Shown here: piece by piece, positions 11,216-19,392 of the stretch
Position numbering within the stretch: position 1 is the stretch's first letter
Layout of the letters: each line of letters opens with the position of its first letter
NCBI GenBank assembly: GCA_902605035.1
Contig: CACLBB010000002.1
Span: 1 to 64,000, forward strand
Direction: 5' to 3'
DNA from: an uncultured Pelagibacteraceae bacterium
GTDB lineage: Bacteria; Pseudomonadota; Alphaproteobacteria; Pelagibacterales; Pelagibacteraceae
Length of the DNA: 64,000 nucleotides
Made by a program: the position numbers and the translations under genes
Notes under the pieces: generated by a model
Database searches by the model: none
Told to the model about the DNA's origin: nothing
What the model saw: only the letters and a program-made list of their open reading frames with translations

Positions 11216-11704
11216 ATGAAAAAAATATTTTTTTTATTAACAGCTCTATTCTTGTTAAATGGATGCGCAGAGTCTATTGCGCTGCTTGGCAGCTCTGTTG
11301 GAGGAGCGTCTAGTGGAAAAATTGTTCAATCGTCTTTGAATTCAGCCATAAGTTACGGAATAAAAAAACAGACAGGAAAAACTCCTTTAGGCCACGTACT
11401 TGCATACGCTGAAGAAAAAAATCCTGAGAAAAAAAAAGACCCATGCTTTTCTTTTATTGAAAGTACGAGATCTGAATTCTGTACGATTGCAAAAAAACAA
11501 GTAACCTCAACCAACAATATAGTTAAAGAAAAAGCATTAAAAATTACTAAAAAATTCTCAAACACTAATAAAATAAAGGAAGCGATTTTAAATAAAGAAA
11601 ATAATTTAATAAGTAGTTTTAATCAAACAAGCAAATCTCCTAGAAAACTTGCGATATTCTACCAATCTAAAATAAAAAAAAGAAGCAATCGTAGCCCCAA
11701 TTAA
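11216..11704 (+). CDS. small lipoprotein, tandem paralogue 2
   Basis: The 162-residue paralogue of the preceding gene. It has a signal peptide with lipobox (LFLLNGC), the shared GSSVGGASSGK segment, the shared SSLNSAISYG and KKQTGK segments, and two conserved Cys residues in the middle. Unlike copy 1 it carries about 50 extra C-terminal residues that are basic and Ser/Asn-rich, ending in KIKKRSNRSPN, which may bind nucleic acid, lipopolysaccharide or peptidoglycan. No function is known to me. It ends inside a hairpin that probably terminates the transcript. Confidence 0.75.
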   Translation: MKKIFFLLTALFLLNGCAESIALLGSSVGGASSGKIVQSSLNSAISYGIKKQTGKTPLGHVLAYAEEKNPEKKKDPCFSFIESTRSEFCTIAKKQVTSTNNIVKEKALKITKKFSNTNKIKEAILNKENNLISSFNQTSKSPRKLAIFYQSKIKKRSNRSPN

Positions 11705-11725
11705 ATAAATTGAGGCTATTAATTA
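11692..11725 (+). terminator. intrinsic terminator between the lipoprotein gene and metY
   Basis: Hairpin TAGCC-c-CAATT / AATTG-a-GGCTA (11692-11702 with 11708-11718), a 10-bp stem with one mismatch and a 5-base loop, followed by a T-rich run. It overlaps the lipoprotein stop codon and lies between convergent genes, so it could serve both strands. Confidence 0.6.
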
Positions 11726-11729
11726 ATTT

Positions 11730-13022
11730 TTAAGCAGCTAATGCTTGTTTAATATCAGCAATTATATCGTCAGGATGCTCTATACCTATAGATAACCGTA
11801 CATACCCTGGTGTTACGCCTGCTGCTAGCAACTCTTTATCATTTAATTGACTGTGAGTTGTAGTAGCGGGATGTATAGCTAAACTTCTAGCATCCCCAAT
11901 ATTAGCAACGTGATAAAGCATTTTTAAATTGTCTATGAATTTTGCACCATTCTCTTTAGTGCCAACATCCATTCCAACCAATGAACCATACCCACCTTGC
12001 ATATACCTTTTTGCTCTTTCCTTTATCTCCCCTTGGTGATTAGTTGGATAAATTACATTTGTAACTTTCTTTTGTGTTTCTAAAAATGATACAACCTTTT
12101 CCGCATTAGCACAGTGTTGTTTCATTCTTAAAGCAACAGTTTCTAATCCTTGTATAATTTGCCAAGCATTAAATGGACTTAAAGGCGCTCCTAAATCTCT
12201 AAGTAAAACCACTCGAGCTCTTATTGCAAAAGGAATATTGGCTCCCGTTAATTGAGGAACTGCATCAGCCCATATTGCACCATTATAACTTTGATCAGGT
12301 TCGTTCATTAATGGTTGTCTTTTTCTGTCTTTTGTCCAGTCAAAGTTACCACCATCTACAACTATACCTCCAATTGAAGTTCCGTGACCTCCAATATATT
12401 TTGTCAAAGAATGCATTACTACAGCTGCTCCATGCGCCAAAGGTTTACAAATAACTGGAGAGGCTGTGTTATCGATGATTAAAGGTATTCCTTTTTTTCT
12501 ACCGATATCTGCAACTTCTTTTATTGGAAAAACTCTAAGATAAGGATTTGGACAAGACTCGCCGTAGTAAGCTCTTGTTTTTTCATCAGTTAGTTTTTCA
12601 AAGTTTTTTGGGTCAGCCGGATCCGCAAACCTCACTTCAATACCCTCTAACCTCAATTGATTCTTAAATAGATTTACTGTTCCTCCGTAGAGATCTGTTG
12701 AAGCTACTATATTATCTCCAGTTTGAGCTACGTTTTTAACACAAAATGCAGATGCAGCTTGACCCGAGCCAACGGCCACCGCTGCTAAACCGCCCTCTAG
12801 AGCTGCAACTCTTTTTTCCAACACATCACAAGTCGGATTCATTATTCTTGTATAAATATTTCCAAATTCTTTTAAACCAAATAAGTTTGCTGCTGTCTCT
12901 GCATTTTTAAACTGGTAAGATGTAGTTTGATAAATTGGAACTGCCACTGATGTGGTCGTAGGATCGCTTCTGTATTCCCCACCGTGTAAACCAATAGTTT
13001 CCGGATGTTTAAAATTTGCCAT
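11730..13022 (-). CDS. metY: O-acetylhomoserine sulfhydrylase (aminocarboxypropyltransferase)
   Basis: PLP enzyme of the Cys/Met metabolism family that makes homocysteine directly from O-acetylhomoserine and sulfide in methionine synthesis. The 430-residue length and the N-terminal ETIGLHGGEYRSDPTTTSVAV are typical of MetY. The PLP lysine is K208 in HSLTKYIGGHG; the late VRLSIGIEHPDDI motif is also present. Start is ATG at 13022 with AAGGAG 8 bases upstream. The leader carries two SAM-responsive RNA elements and a terminator, so high SAM should lower expression twice. It converges on the lipoprotein gene. Confidence 0.96.
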   Translation of the reverse strand: MANFKHPETIGLHGGEYRSDPTTTSVAVPIYQTTSYQFKNAETAANLFGLKEFGNIYTRIMNPTCDVLEKRVAALEGGLAAVAVGSGQAASAFCVKNVAQTGDNIVASTDLYGGTVNLFKNQLRLEGIEVRFADPADPKNFEKLTDEKTRAYYGESCPNPYLRVFPIKEVADIGRKKGIPLIIDNTASPVICKPLAHGAAVVMHSLTKYIGGHGTSIGGIVVDGGNFDWTKDRKRQPLMNEPDQSYNGAIWADAVPQLTGANIPFAIRARVVLLRDLGAPLSPFNAWQIIQGLETVALRMKQHCANAEKVVSFLETQKKVTNVIYPTNHQGEIKERAKRYMQGGYGSLVGMDVGTKENGAKFIDNLKMLYHVANIGDARSLAIHPATTTHSQLNDKELLAAGVTPGYVRLSIGIEHPDDIIADIKQALAA

Positions 13023-13029
13023 TTTTTTT

Positions 13030-13085
13030 CTCCTTTTTAGTACTTCGACATTATGTCAGGCGTACAATATAGTTCAAATACCTGG
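13030..13085 (-). ncRNA. SAM-V-type riboswitch overlapping the metY ribosome binding site
   Basis: On the minus strand the leader shows CAGG (13085-13082) pairing with CCTG (13060-13057), an inner hairpin GACA/TGTC, and GTAC pairing with a second GTAC just before CTAAAAAGGAG. These form an H-type pseudoknot whose 3' strand runs into the Shine-Dalgarno (13034-13030). This matches the SAM-V element known upstream of metY in Pelagibacter, which blocks translation when SAM binds. Identification is by eye from the core and context. Confidence 0.75.
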
Positions 13086-13104
13086 TTTTAATCTGATAAT
13101 TTTC

Positions 13105-13133
13105 AAAAAAAAACCACCGGCTAAAGCGGCGGT
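13105..13133 (-). terminator. SAM-controlled intrinsic terminator in the metY leader
   Basis: Minus-strand stem ACCGCCG/CGGTGGT (7 bp with one G-U pair, 13133-13127 with 13119-13113) and loop CTTTAGC, followed by nine Us (13113-13105). The loop plus the adjoining stem base CG is perfectly complementary over 9 bases to the 3' strand of the upstream aptamer (GCTAAAGCG at 13155-13147), which gives an obvious antiterminator. Confidence 0.8.
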
Positions 13134-13146
13134 CTAAAGACTTAAT

Positions 13147-13198
13147 CGCTTTAGCTGGAATTTTTAAAGCGCTCAGCAATTTGACCTAAATCAGCGCT
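13147..13198 (-). ncRNA. SAM-II-type riboswitch aptamer, metY leader
   Basis: Minus-strand core AGCGCTGATTTA ... TTGCTGAGCGCT ... CAGCTAAAGCG. The P1 helix is AGCGCT/AGCGCT and the loop/3' strand (TTGCTG with CAGCTAA) forms the pseudoknot. The GATTTA and GCTAAA blocks are SAM-II signatures. The aptamer begins about 7 bases after the predicted -10 box, and its 3' strand doubles as the antiterminator strand. SAM binding would hide that strand, allow the terminator to form and stop transcription. Confidence 0.82.
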
Positions 13199-13204
13199 AT
13201 AAAC

Positions 13205-13234
13205 TGATTATGGACCTTTGCTATGAATTGTCAA
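13205..13234 (-). promoter_or_regulatory. metY: sigma-70 promoter of metY
   Basis: Minus-strand -35 TTGACA (13234-13229), 18-base spacer, -10 TAATCA (13210-13205); a CATAAT two bases earlier gives an alternative with a 16-base spacer. Either start lies right at the 5' edge of the SAM-II aptamer, consistent with a leader of about 180 bases. Confidence 0.6.
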
Positions 13235-13336
13235 GTTGTATAAAAATGTTGAATTTAAAGGTTTATAAGCAATATTCCTGTTACTTTTTGCTTTGGAATT
13301 CTTTTGTTATTTTCTACTTTTTTGCTAATTTGAGTT

Positions 13337-14587
13337 GTGAAAAAAAAATATTCATTTTTAAGTTTAATAAAAAACGCTTTTACCAATAACGAAAATTGGG
13401 AAAAGATGTGGGAAAGCCCTGAACCAAAAAAAGGGTACGATGTAATAATTGTTGGAGGTGGAGGACATGGTCTCGGAACAGCTTATTATTTAGCAAAAGA
13501 ACATGGAATTAAAAATATAGCTGTCATAGAGAAAGGCTGGTTAGGTGGAGGTAATACTGGAAGAAATACTACTATCATTAGATCAAACTATCTTTGGAAT
13601 GAGAGCGCTAACCTTTATGACCATTCAGTCAAATTATGGGAAAATTTATCGGATGAATTAAATTTTAACATGATGTTTAGTCAAAGAGGAGTAATGAATT
13701 TAGCTCATAACGAGCATGATATTAAAGAAATGAAAAGAAGAATAAGTGCAAACAGATTAAATGGTCTTGACACTCAATGGCTTGATACAAAACAAATTGA
13801 AGAATTAGTACCGATCATGAATACTAAAAACTTAAGATATCCTGTTCTAGGTGCAGCTTTTCAACCAAGAGGAGGTGTTGCAAGACACGATGCAGTTGCT
13901 TGGGGCTATGCATTAAGATCAAATGAAATGGGAGTTGACATAATTCAAAACTGTGAAGTTAAAGATATTAAAACTGACAATTATAAAGTTGAAGGAGTTA
14001 ATACCTCAAAAGGTTTTATTAAGGCTAATAAAGTTGCAGTAGTAGCCTCAGGTCACACAAGTGTCCTTGCGCAAACTGCTGGAGTTAAGTTACCTCTACA
14101 AAGTAGACCTCTACAAGCTTTAGTGTCTGAACCAATTAAACCAGTGATAAATACTGTAGTGATGTCTAATGCTGTTCATGCTTATGTTAGTCAGTCAGAC
14201 AAGGGTGAACTTGTAATAGGAGCTGGTACAGATGGCTATAATTCTTTTACACAAAGAGGTGGTTATGATGTTATAGAGGAAACAGTGCGAGCTATCGTAG
14301 AGCTTTATCCAATTTTTGGTAAAATGAAAATGTTACGTCAGTGGGGAGGCATAGTAGACATTTGTCCCGATGCAAGTCCAATAATCAGTAAATGCGAAGT
14401 TCAAGGATTATATTTTAATTGTGGATGGGGAACAGGTGGATTTAAAGCAACACCTGGAAGTGCAAATGTTTTTGCACACACTGTTGCAAAAGATGAACCT
14501 CATAAAATTAATGCAGCTTTTAATCTTGAGAGATTTTCCGATGGAAGATTAATTGATGAGCATGGTGCAGCAGCAGTGGCACATTAA
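13337..14587 (+). CDS. soxB: sarcosine oxidase beta subunit
   Basis: Catalytic flavoprotein subunit of heterotetrameric sarcosine oxidase, which demethylates sarcosine to glycine and passes the methyl to tetrahydrofolate. The 416 residues contain the FAD motif GGGGHGLG (40-47) and RHDAVAWGY with His184, the residue that carries covalent FMN in characterised beta subunits. The C-terminal [16 protein letters not shown] segment is also typical. It starts with GTG at 13337, in a 5' region shared divergently with metY; no convincing promoter is seen. soxD follows 2 bases later. Confidence 0.95.
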   Translation: MKKKYSFLSLIKNAFTNNENWEKMWESPEPKKGYDVIIVGGGGHGLGTAYYLAKEHGIKNIAVIEKGWLGGGNTGRNTTIIRSNYLWNESANLYDHSVKLWENLSDELNFNMMFSQRGVMNLAHNEHDIKEMKRRISANRLNGLDTQWLDTKQIEELVPIMNTKNLRYPVLGAAFQPRGGVARHDAVAWGYALRSNEMGVDIIQNCEVKDIKTDNYKVEGVNTSKGFIKANKVAVVASGHTSVLAQTAGVKLPLQSRPLQALVSEPIKPVINTVVMSNAVHAYVSQSDKGELVIGAGTDGYNSFTQRGGYDVIEETVRAIVELYPIFGKMKMLRQWGGIVDICPDASPIISKCEVQGLYFNCGWGTGGFKATPGSANVFAHTVAKDEPHKINAAFNLERFSDGRLIDEHGAAAVAH

Positions 14588-14589
14588 TC

Positions 14590-14940
14590 ATGATTTTAAT
14601 AGATTGCCCATATTGTGGAGAGAGAGAACAATCAGAATTCACAAACGGTGGAGAAGCTCATGTTATAAGACCAAAAAATCCAGAAGCGTTGAGTGACAAA
14701 GAATGGGGTCAATATGTTTTTTATAGATCTAATCCCAAAGGAATTTTTTATGAAAGATGGAACCATACTCATGGATGTAGAAAATGGTTCAACGCTGTAA
14801 GAGACACTTCTACTGATACTATCTTAAAAATTTATAAGTTAACTGACAATAGGCCAGATATTAGTGAGTTTCAAAGCTCACTTAAATCTCCATCAGGAGA
14901 GCCGGCCGTTGGATCTGGAAATTTTGCGGTAAAAAAATAA
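14590..14940 (+). CDS. soxD: sarcosine oxidase delta subunit
   Basis: Small zinc-binding subunit of heterotetrameric sarcosine oxidase. The 116 residues carry the expected ligands: C6 and C9 in CPYCG, and H59 and C63 in NHTHGCRKWF. The motif FTNGGEAHVIRP is characteristic of the family. The gene lies 2 bases after soxB and 3 before soxA, in the canonical B-D-A-G order. The last 20 residues, after the folded domain, are low-complexity and Ser/Gly-rich. Confidence 0.95.
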   Translation: MILIDCPYCGEREQSEFTNGGEAHVIRPKNPEALSDKEWGQYVFYRSNPKGIFYERWNHTHGCRKWFNAVRDTSTDTILKIYKLTDNRPDISEFQSSLKSPSGEPAVGSGNFAVKK

Positions 14941-14943
14941 GTT

Positions 14944-17931
14944 ATGCCAGCTCTCAGAAATAAAAATTGCAATTATATTTCTAACAAAGTAATTAGCATT
15001 ACTTTTGACGGAAAATCATACTCTGCTTACGATGGAGACACTATAGCTTCAGCCTTATTAAGAAATAATATCAGATTGATAGGCAGAAGTTTTAAATATC
15101 ACAGACCTAGGGGAATTTACACTTGTGGGATAGAGGAACCTAACGCACTCGTTCAGATTTTAAACGAACATAACGAACCTAATACAAGAGCGACGATTAA
15201 AAGAGTTTATGAAGGAATTAATATTAACAGTCAAAACCGTTGGCCCTCCTTATCTTTTGACATTGGATCAATTAATAATATTTTGTCTCCAATTTTTTCT
15301 GCAGGCTTTTATTATAAAACTTTTATGGGCCCCAAAGGATTTTGGAAAAAAATCTATGAACCATTAATTAGACATACAGCTGGATTAGGAAAACCTCCAA
15401 AAAATTTTAGATCAAAAAGTATTCATCAAAATCATAATGTTGATATTTTGATAGTTGGAGGAGGATTAAGCGGATTGATTGCTGCAAGAAAATTAATCAA
15501 TACTGATAACGAAGTTTTAATTGTTGAACAAGATAGTTTTTTAGGGGGTATTTTAAAAAATTCAAATAAGGTCAAGAAAATTGATGGTAAAAGTGTTTTT
15601 GATTGGGTTAAAGAAACGGAAAAATTAATTTTAGAATCAAAAAATATCAAGATATTAAAAAATACTCTCGTCACCACTTACAATTTTACAAATCATTTGA
15701 TAGCCCTTGAAGATAAATTTGCAGGAAAAGATATAGATACTAACAAGACAGAACTAATATTACACAAGATCAGAACAACCCAAACTATTTTAGCAAATGG
15801 TCATATAGAAAGATTTATTTCTTTTAGAAATAACGATTTGCCAGGAGTAATGCTAGCATCTTCCTTTGAAAAATATATTGAAAGGTATGGAGTGGTACCC
15901 GATGAAAAGCCAGTAATTTTTACAAATAATTCATCAGCAATAAGTTTAGTTAAATCATTAATTAATTTAAATTGTAAACCTGGCGCATATATAGATTCGA
16001 GAAAGAAAAAAGATATTGAAGATGAAACAAAAGATTATCTTTCAAAAAACAATATTCCATTTTATCCTGAGTCCGAAGTAGAAGGCTGTGAAGGTAATAA
16101 AAAAGTAGAAAAAGTTTATATAAGAAGCAGCAACAAAGAAATATCATCTATTAACGCTTCAATGTTATGTCCTTCAGGTGGATTTAATCCTGACATACAT
16201 CTATTCACACAATCAAAAGGCCTTGTAAAATGGGATGATAAAATTATTTCATTTAAGCCAGATACAGCTTTTCAAAATACAATCACATTGGGGTCGGTAA
16301 GTGGAAACTATGAATTTAAAAACCTATGTAATGAAATTAATAAAAAATTATCCTTTTTAAAAGTTAATGATCTAAATTTAGATATAGAGACAAATATCAG
16401 AGATGATTTTTCAATCAGTGAGCTATGGGAGACAAAAACTAACAAAATGTCCAAATGGGCTAAATCTTTTATTGATCTTCATAACGACGTAACAACAAAA
16501 GATTTAAAACAAGCGATCAACGAGGGATATGATCGTATAGAACATTTGAAGAGATATACAACTAATAGTATGGGAACTGACCAAGGAAAAATAAGCAGTA
16601 TTAATTCTTTAGGAATAGTTTCAAAAATTTTAAATAAAAAAATTGCTGAAGTCGGAACTACAACCTACAGACCACCATACGCACCTTTAAGTTTTGCAGC
16701 TATAGCTGGAAGAAGTACCTACGAATACTACGATCCAGAAAGAAAAACTCCCATCCATAATTGGCATATTAAAAATAATGCAGTTTTCGAGGATGTTGGT
16801 CAGTGGAAAAGACCGTGGTTCTTCAAAAAAAATGAGTCAGAAACTATGCATCAAGCTGTGCAAAGAGAGTCAAAACAAACAAGACAAACAGCAGGAATTA
16901 TTGATGGAAGCACTTTAGGAAAAATTGAAATTAAAGGCAAAGATGCCTTGGAATTTATGAATTTGATGTACACAAATGCATTTACAAAAATGAAACCCAT
17001 GACTTCAAGATATGCACTTATGCTTGGAGAAGATGGAATGATAATGGATGACGGAATTGTTTGTAAGATAAATGATAAACATTTTATAGCAACGACAACA
17101 TCAAGTGGCGCACCTAAAGTTCTTTCACATATGGAAGAATTTCTTCAAACAGAGTGGCCACATTTAAAAGTTTTTTTAAATTCAATTACAGAACAATTCA
17201 CCACTTTCAACATTAGCGGTCCTAAAGCTAGGGAAATTATTAGAAAAGTATTTACTGATATAGACTTTAGCAATGAAAAGTTTCCATTCATGACATTTAA
17301 AACATTTGATTACAAAAATACTCAAGCAAGAATTATGAGAGCAAGTTTTACAGGTGAACTAGGTTATGAGATATATATTAGCCCAAAACACGCCTTAGAA
17401 TTATGGGAGCAAATATTTAATTACGGTAAAGAATTTAATTTAGTTCCTTATGGCACAGAGACTATGCATTTATTAAGAGCTGAAAAAGGTTATGTTGTTA
17501 TTGGCCAAGAAACTGATGGGACAGTAACTCCGCTAGATCTAAATTTTAATTGGATGATAGGAAAAAAGAAAAAAGATTTTATTGGAAAACGATCTTTAAC
17601 AAGAAGTGATACGGCTAGAGAAGATAGAAAACAGTTGGTTGGACTTGTCCCAATAGATAAATCATTTTTTATTGAAGAAGGGCAGCATATAGTTGAATGT
17701 GAAAATTTACCAAATAAAATTAAAACACCTATAGAATATCTCGGACATATTTCATCTAGTTATCACAGTCCCAATTTAAATCATTGTATTTCTATGGCTC
17801 TGATTAAAAATGGAAATAAATTAAAAGGTAAAAAACTGTTTGTCTCAACTTCAAGGGGAACTAAGAATATTCCAGTAAAGGTAGTTAGCCCAGTTTTTAT
17901 AGACCCAGAAAATAAGAGGTTAGTCTCATGA
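14944..17931 (+). CDS. soxA: sarcosine oxidase alpha subunit
   Basis: Large subunit that binds NAD+ and tetrahydrofolate and makes 5,10-methylene-THF from the sarcosine methyl group. The 995 residues show an N-terminal ferredoxin-like segment (FDGKSYSAYDGDTIASALL, about 20-38), a dinucleotide-binding motif at 170-177 (IVGGGLSG), and a C-terminal GcvT-like folate domain from about residue 640 (ASFTGELGYEIY). The length fits the family (about 960-1000). Its stop overlaps the soxG start by 4 bases. Confidence 0.95.
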   Translation: MPALRNKNCNYISNKVISITFDGKSYSAYDGDTIASALLRNNIRLIGRSFKYHRPRGIYTCGIEEPNALVQILNEHNEPNTRATIKRVYEGININSQNRWPSLSFDIGSINNILSPIFSAGFYYKTFMGPKGFWKKIYEPLIRHTAGLGKPPKNFRSKSIHQNHNVDILIVGGGLSGLIAARKLINTDNEVLIVEQDSFLGGILKNSNKVKKIDGKSVFDWVKETEKLILESKNIKILKNTLVTTYNFTNHLIALEDKFAGKDIDTNKTELILHKIRTTQTILANGHIERFISFRNNDLPGVMLASSFEKYIERYGVVPDEKPVIFTNNSSAISLVKSLINLNCKPGAYIDSRKKKDIEDETKDYLSKNNIPFYPESEVEGCEGNKKVEKVYIRSSNKEISSINASMLCPSGGFNPDIHLFTQSKGLVKWDDKIISFKPDTAFQNTITLGSVSGNYEFKNLCNEINKKLSFLKVNDLNLDIETNIRDDFSISELWETKTNKMSKWAKSFIDLHNDVTTKDLKQAINEGYDRIEHLKRYTTNSMGTDQGKISSINSLGIVSKILNKKIAEVGTTTYRPPYAPLSFAAIAGRSTYEYYDPERKTPIHNWHIKNNAVFEDVGQWKRPWFFKKNESETMHQAVQRESKQTRQTAGIIDGSTLGKIEIKGKDALEFMNLMYTNAFTKMKPMTSRYALMLGEDGMIMDDGIVCKINDKHFIATTTSSGAPKVLSHMEEFLQTEWPHLKVFLNSITEQFTTFNISGPKAREIIRKVFTDIDFSNEKFPFMTFKTFDYKNTQARIMRASFTGELGYEIYISPKHALELWEQIFNYGKEFNLVPYGTETMHLLRAEKGYVVIGQETDGTVTPLDLNFNWMIGKKKKDFIGKRSLTRSDTAREDRKQLVGLVPIDKSFFIEEGQHIVECENLPNKIKTPIEYLGHISSSYHSPNLNHCISMALIKNGNKLKGKKLFVSTSRGTKNIPVKVVSPVFIDPENKRLVS

Positions 17932-18452
17932 CAAAAATTTTATCATCGGATAGTGTAAATATTTTACAAAAAGACTTTCTACAAGTTTTGCTAAGGGGTA
18001 ATGGTAGAGATCAATTTAATCAGATAATCGCTAAAGAAATATCGATAAAACCCCCATCAAAAAATTTGGAAATTTCAAGTGACGATAAATATATTTTTGC
18101 AAAAAATTCATTCGATCAATGGAGTTTATTATATTTAGTTGAACAAGATTATAAAAAGATTTTAAAAATTGTTGAAAATTTGAATATGAGTGATGAAATA
18201 CTTGCATCTGATTATTCGTATGGTCAGGCTTATTTTGAAATTTCAGGTAATAATAAAAATGAATTTCTCAATAAACTTACAAACTTTGATTTAAGATCAA
18301 AAAAGTTTCCAGTTTCTACAATGGCACAAACTTTAATAGCGAGAATAGATTGTTCTATTTATAATTTAAAAGATAAGTATATTATTACTTGTAACAAGTC
18401 TTACGAAGAATATTTTAAGAATAGATTAATAGATATAAATAATTTATCATGA
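17928..18452 (+). CDS. soxG: sarcosine oxidase gamma subunit
   Basis: Fourth subunit of the sarcosine oxidase complex, related in fold to the GcvT aminomethyltransferase domain. The 174-residue product is divergent, as gamma subunits usually are. Identification relies on position after soxA, size, and fragments such as DYSYGQAYFEISG and FPVSTMAQTLIARIDCSIY, which resemble the family's folate-domain core. The gene overlaps soxA by 4 bases and its end overlaps the convergent EamA gene by 6 bases. Confidence 0.85.
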   Translation: MTKILSSDSVNILQKDFLQVLLRGNGRDQFNQIIAKEISIKPPSKNLEISSDDKYIFAKNSFDQWSLLYLVEQDYKKILKIVENLNMSDEILASDYSYGQAYFEISGNNKNEFLNKLTNFDLRSKKFPVSTMAQTLIARIDCSIYNLKDKYIITCNKSYEEYFKNRLIDINNLS

Positions 18453-19346
18453 GTATCTAACCATTTTTCGTTTAGAACTGTAAGCATAAAATATTATTGA
18501 AAAAGAAATAATAGCTCCTCCAATAAGCGTATTTGTAGTCGGAACCTCATTGATACCAAATAAAGGTAACCAAACCCAAAAAATTCCTCCTAACACCTCT
18601 GTTAAAGAGAGTAGAGTTAACTCAGCTGCAGGTAAATACTTTGATTTCGCAGAATATAATATTAGTCCTGAACAAACTAAAAAACCATGTAACGCTGAAA
18701 GTGATGAGCTTTTTACTGAAACAAAAACGTTATCATTAGTTAACAAAATTACACAAAGGGCGAAGATTGAACAAAATATTCCTGCTATAGCTACTGTAGT
18801 AAACTTAGGAGTATTTTTTCTCCATCTCAGAGTAACAGTAAATCCAGCGAAACCTAATGACGAAAGCAAACCATTAACTAGCCCGAATAAAGTTCCCTCA
18901 CCTTTACTATCAAACGCAAGAAAGATTACTCCAATAGCAGCTATAGATATTGCTGTTAAAGTGGGAAAAGAAATTTTTTCCCTTAAAAAGATGTAAGCTA
19001 AAATTGAAGCAATAAATGGCATTGCTGCAAGCATAAGCATTGAAATTGCAGCTGTAGTAGTTGTTATTGAAAGAATAAAAGCGATCATACCAATGCCTAG
19101 ACATACTCCACCAATTAAACCGGAAAGACCTACTCTATAATAATTATTTAAAAACTTTTTTCCTTCAGAACAAAATAAGTAAAGGTTTAATACCAAGAAT
19201 ATTGCTGTTCCTCTAAAAAAAAGATATTGCCAAGCAATCGAGTTAGCATCGTCTATGTTTCTCACAACTAATGGACCAAAAGACCAAAACAAACCTGCAA
19301 TTAAAATAATTAAAACAGCTGGACTATTTTTGACAATATTGTTCAT
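18447..19346 (-). CDS. DMT (EamA) family transporter
   Basis: Ten-helix inner-membrane transporter with two EamA repeats: the first begins ILIAGLFWSFGPLVVRNI, the second GLVNGLLSSLGFAGFTVTLRW. It has 299 residues. It lies 46 bases after the ETF-QO gene on the same strand, so it may be the last gene of the dimethylglycine dehydrogenase/ETF operon. Substrate is unknown; metabolite efflux is the usual role. The 3' end overlaps soxG tail to tail. Confidence 0.88.
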   Translation of the reverse strand: MNNIVKNSPAVLIILIAGLFWSFGPLVVRNIDDANSIAWQYLFFRGTAIFLVLNLYLFCSEGKKFLNNYYRVGLSGLIGGVCLGIGMIAFILSITTTTAAISMLMLAAMPFIASILAYIFLREKISFPTLTAISIAAIGVIFLAFDSKGEGTLFGLVNGLLSSLGFAGFTVTLRWRKNTPKFTTVAIAGIFCSIFALCVILLTNDNVFVSVKSSSLSALHGFLVCSGLILYSAKSKYLPAAELTLLSLTEVLGGIFWVWLPLFGINEVPTTNTLIGGAIISFSIIFYAYSSKRKMVRYS

Positions 19347-19392
19347 GGTGGAAAGCCTTTATGCCTTCTCACTACCAAAAGCAATAGCCTTT

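Noticed and set aside
13120-13155. Inverted repeat GCTAAAGCG/CGCTTTAGC as a mobile-element end or operator
   Set aside because: It is fully explained as the antiterminator pairing inside the metY leader.
18550-18996. A 148-codon plus-strand frame inside the minus-strand EamA gene
   Set aside because: Composition is that of an antisense shadow (many Pro, Lys, Asn) and no family motif is seen; the minus-strand gene has clear DMT helices.
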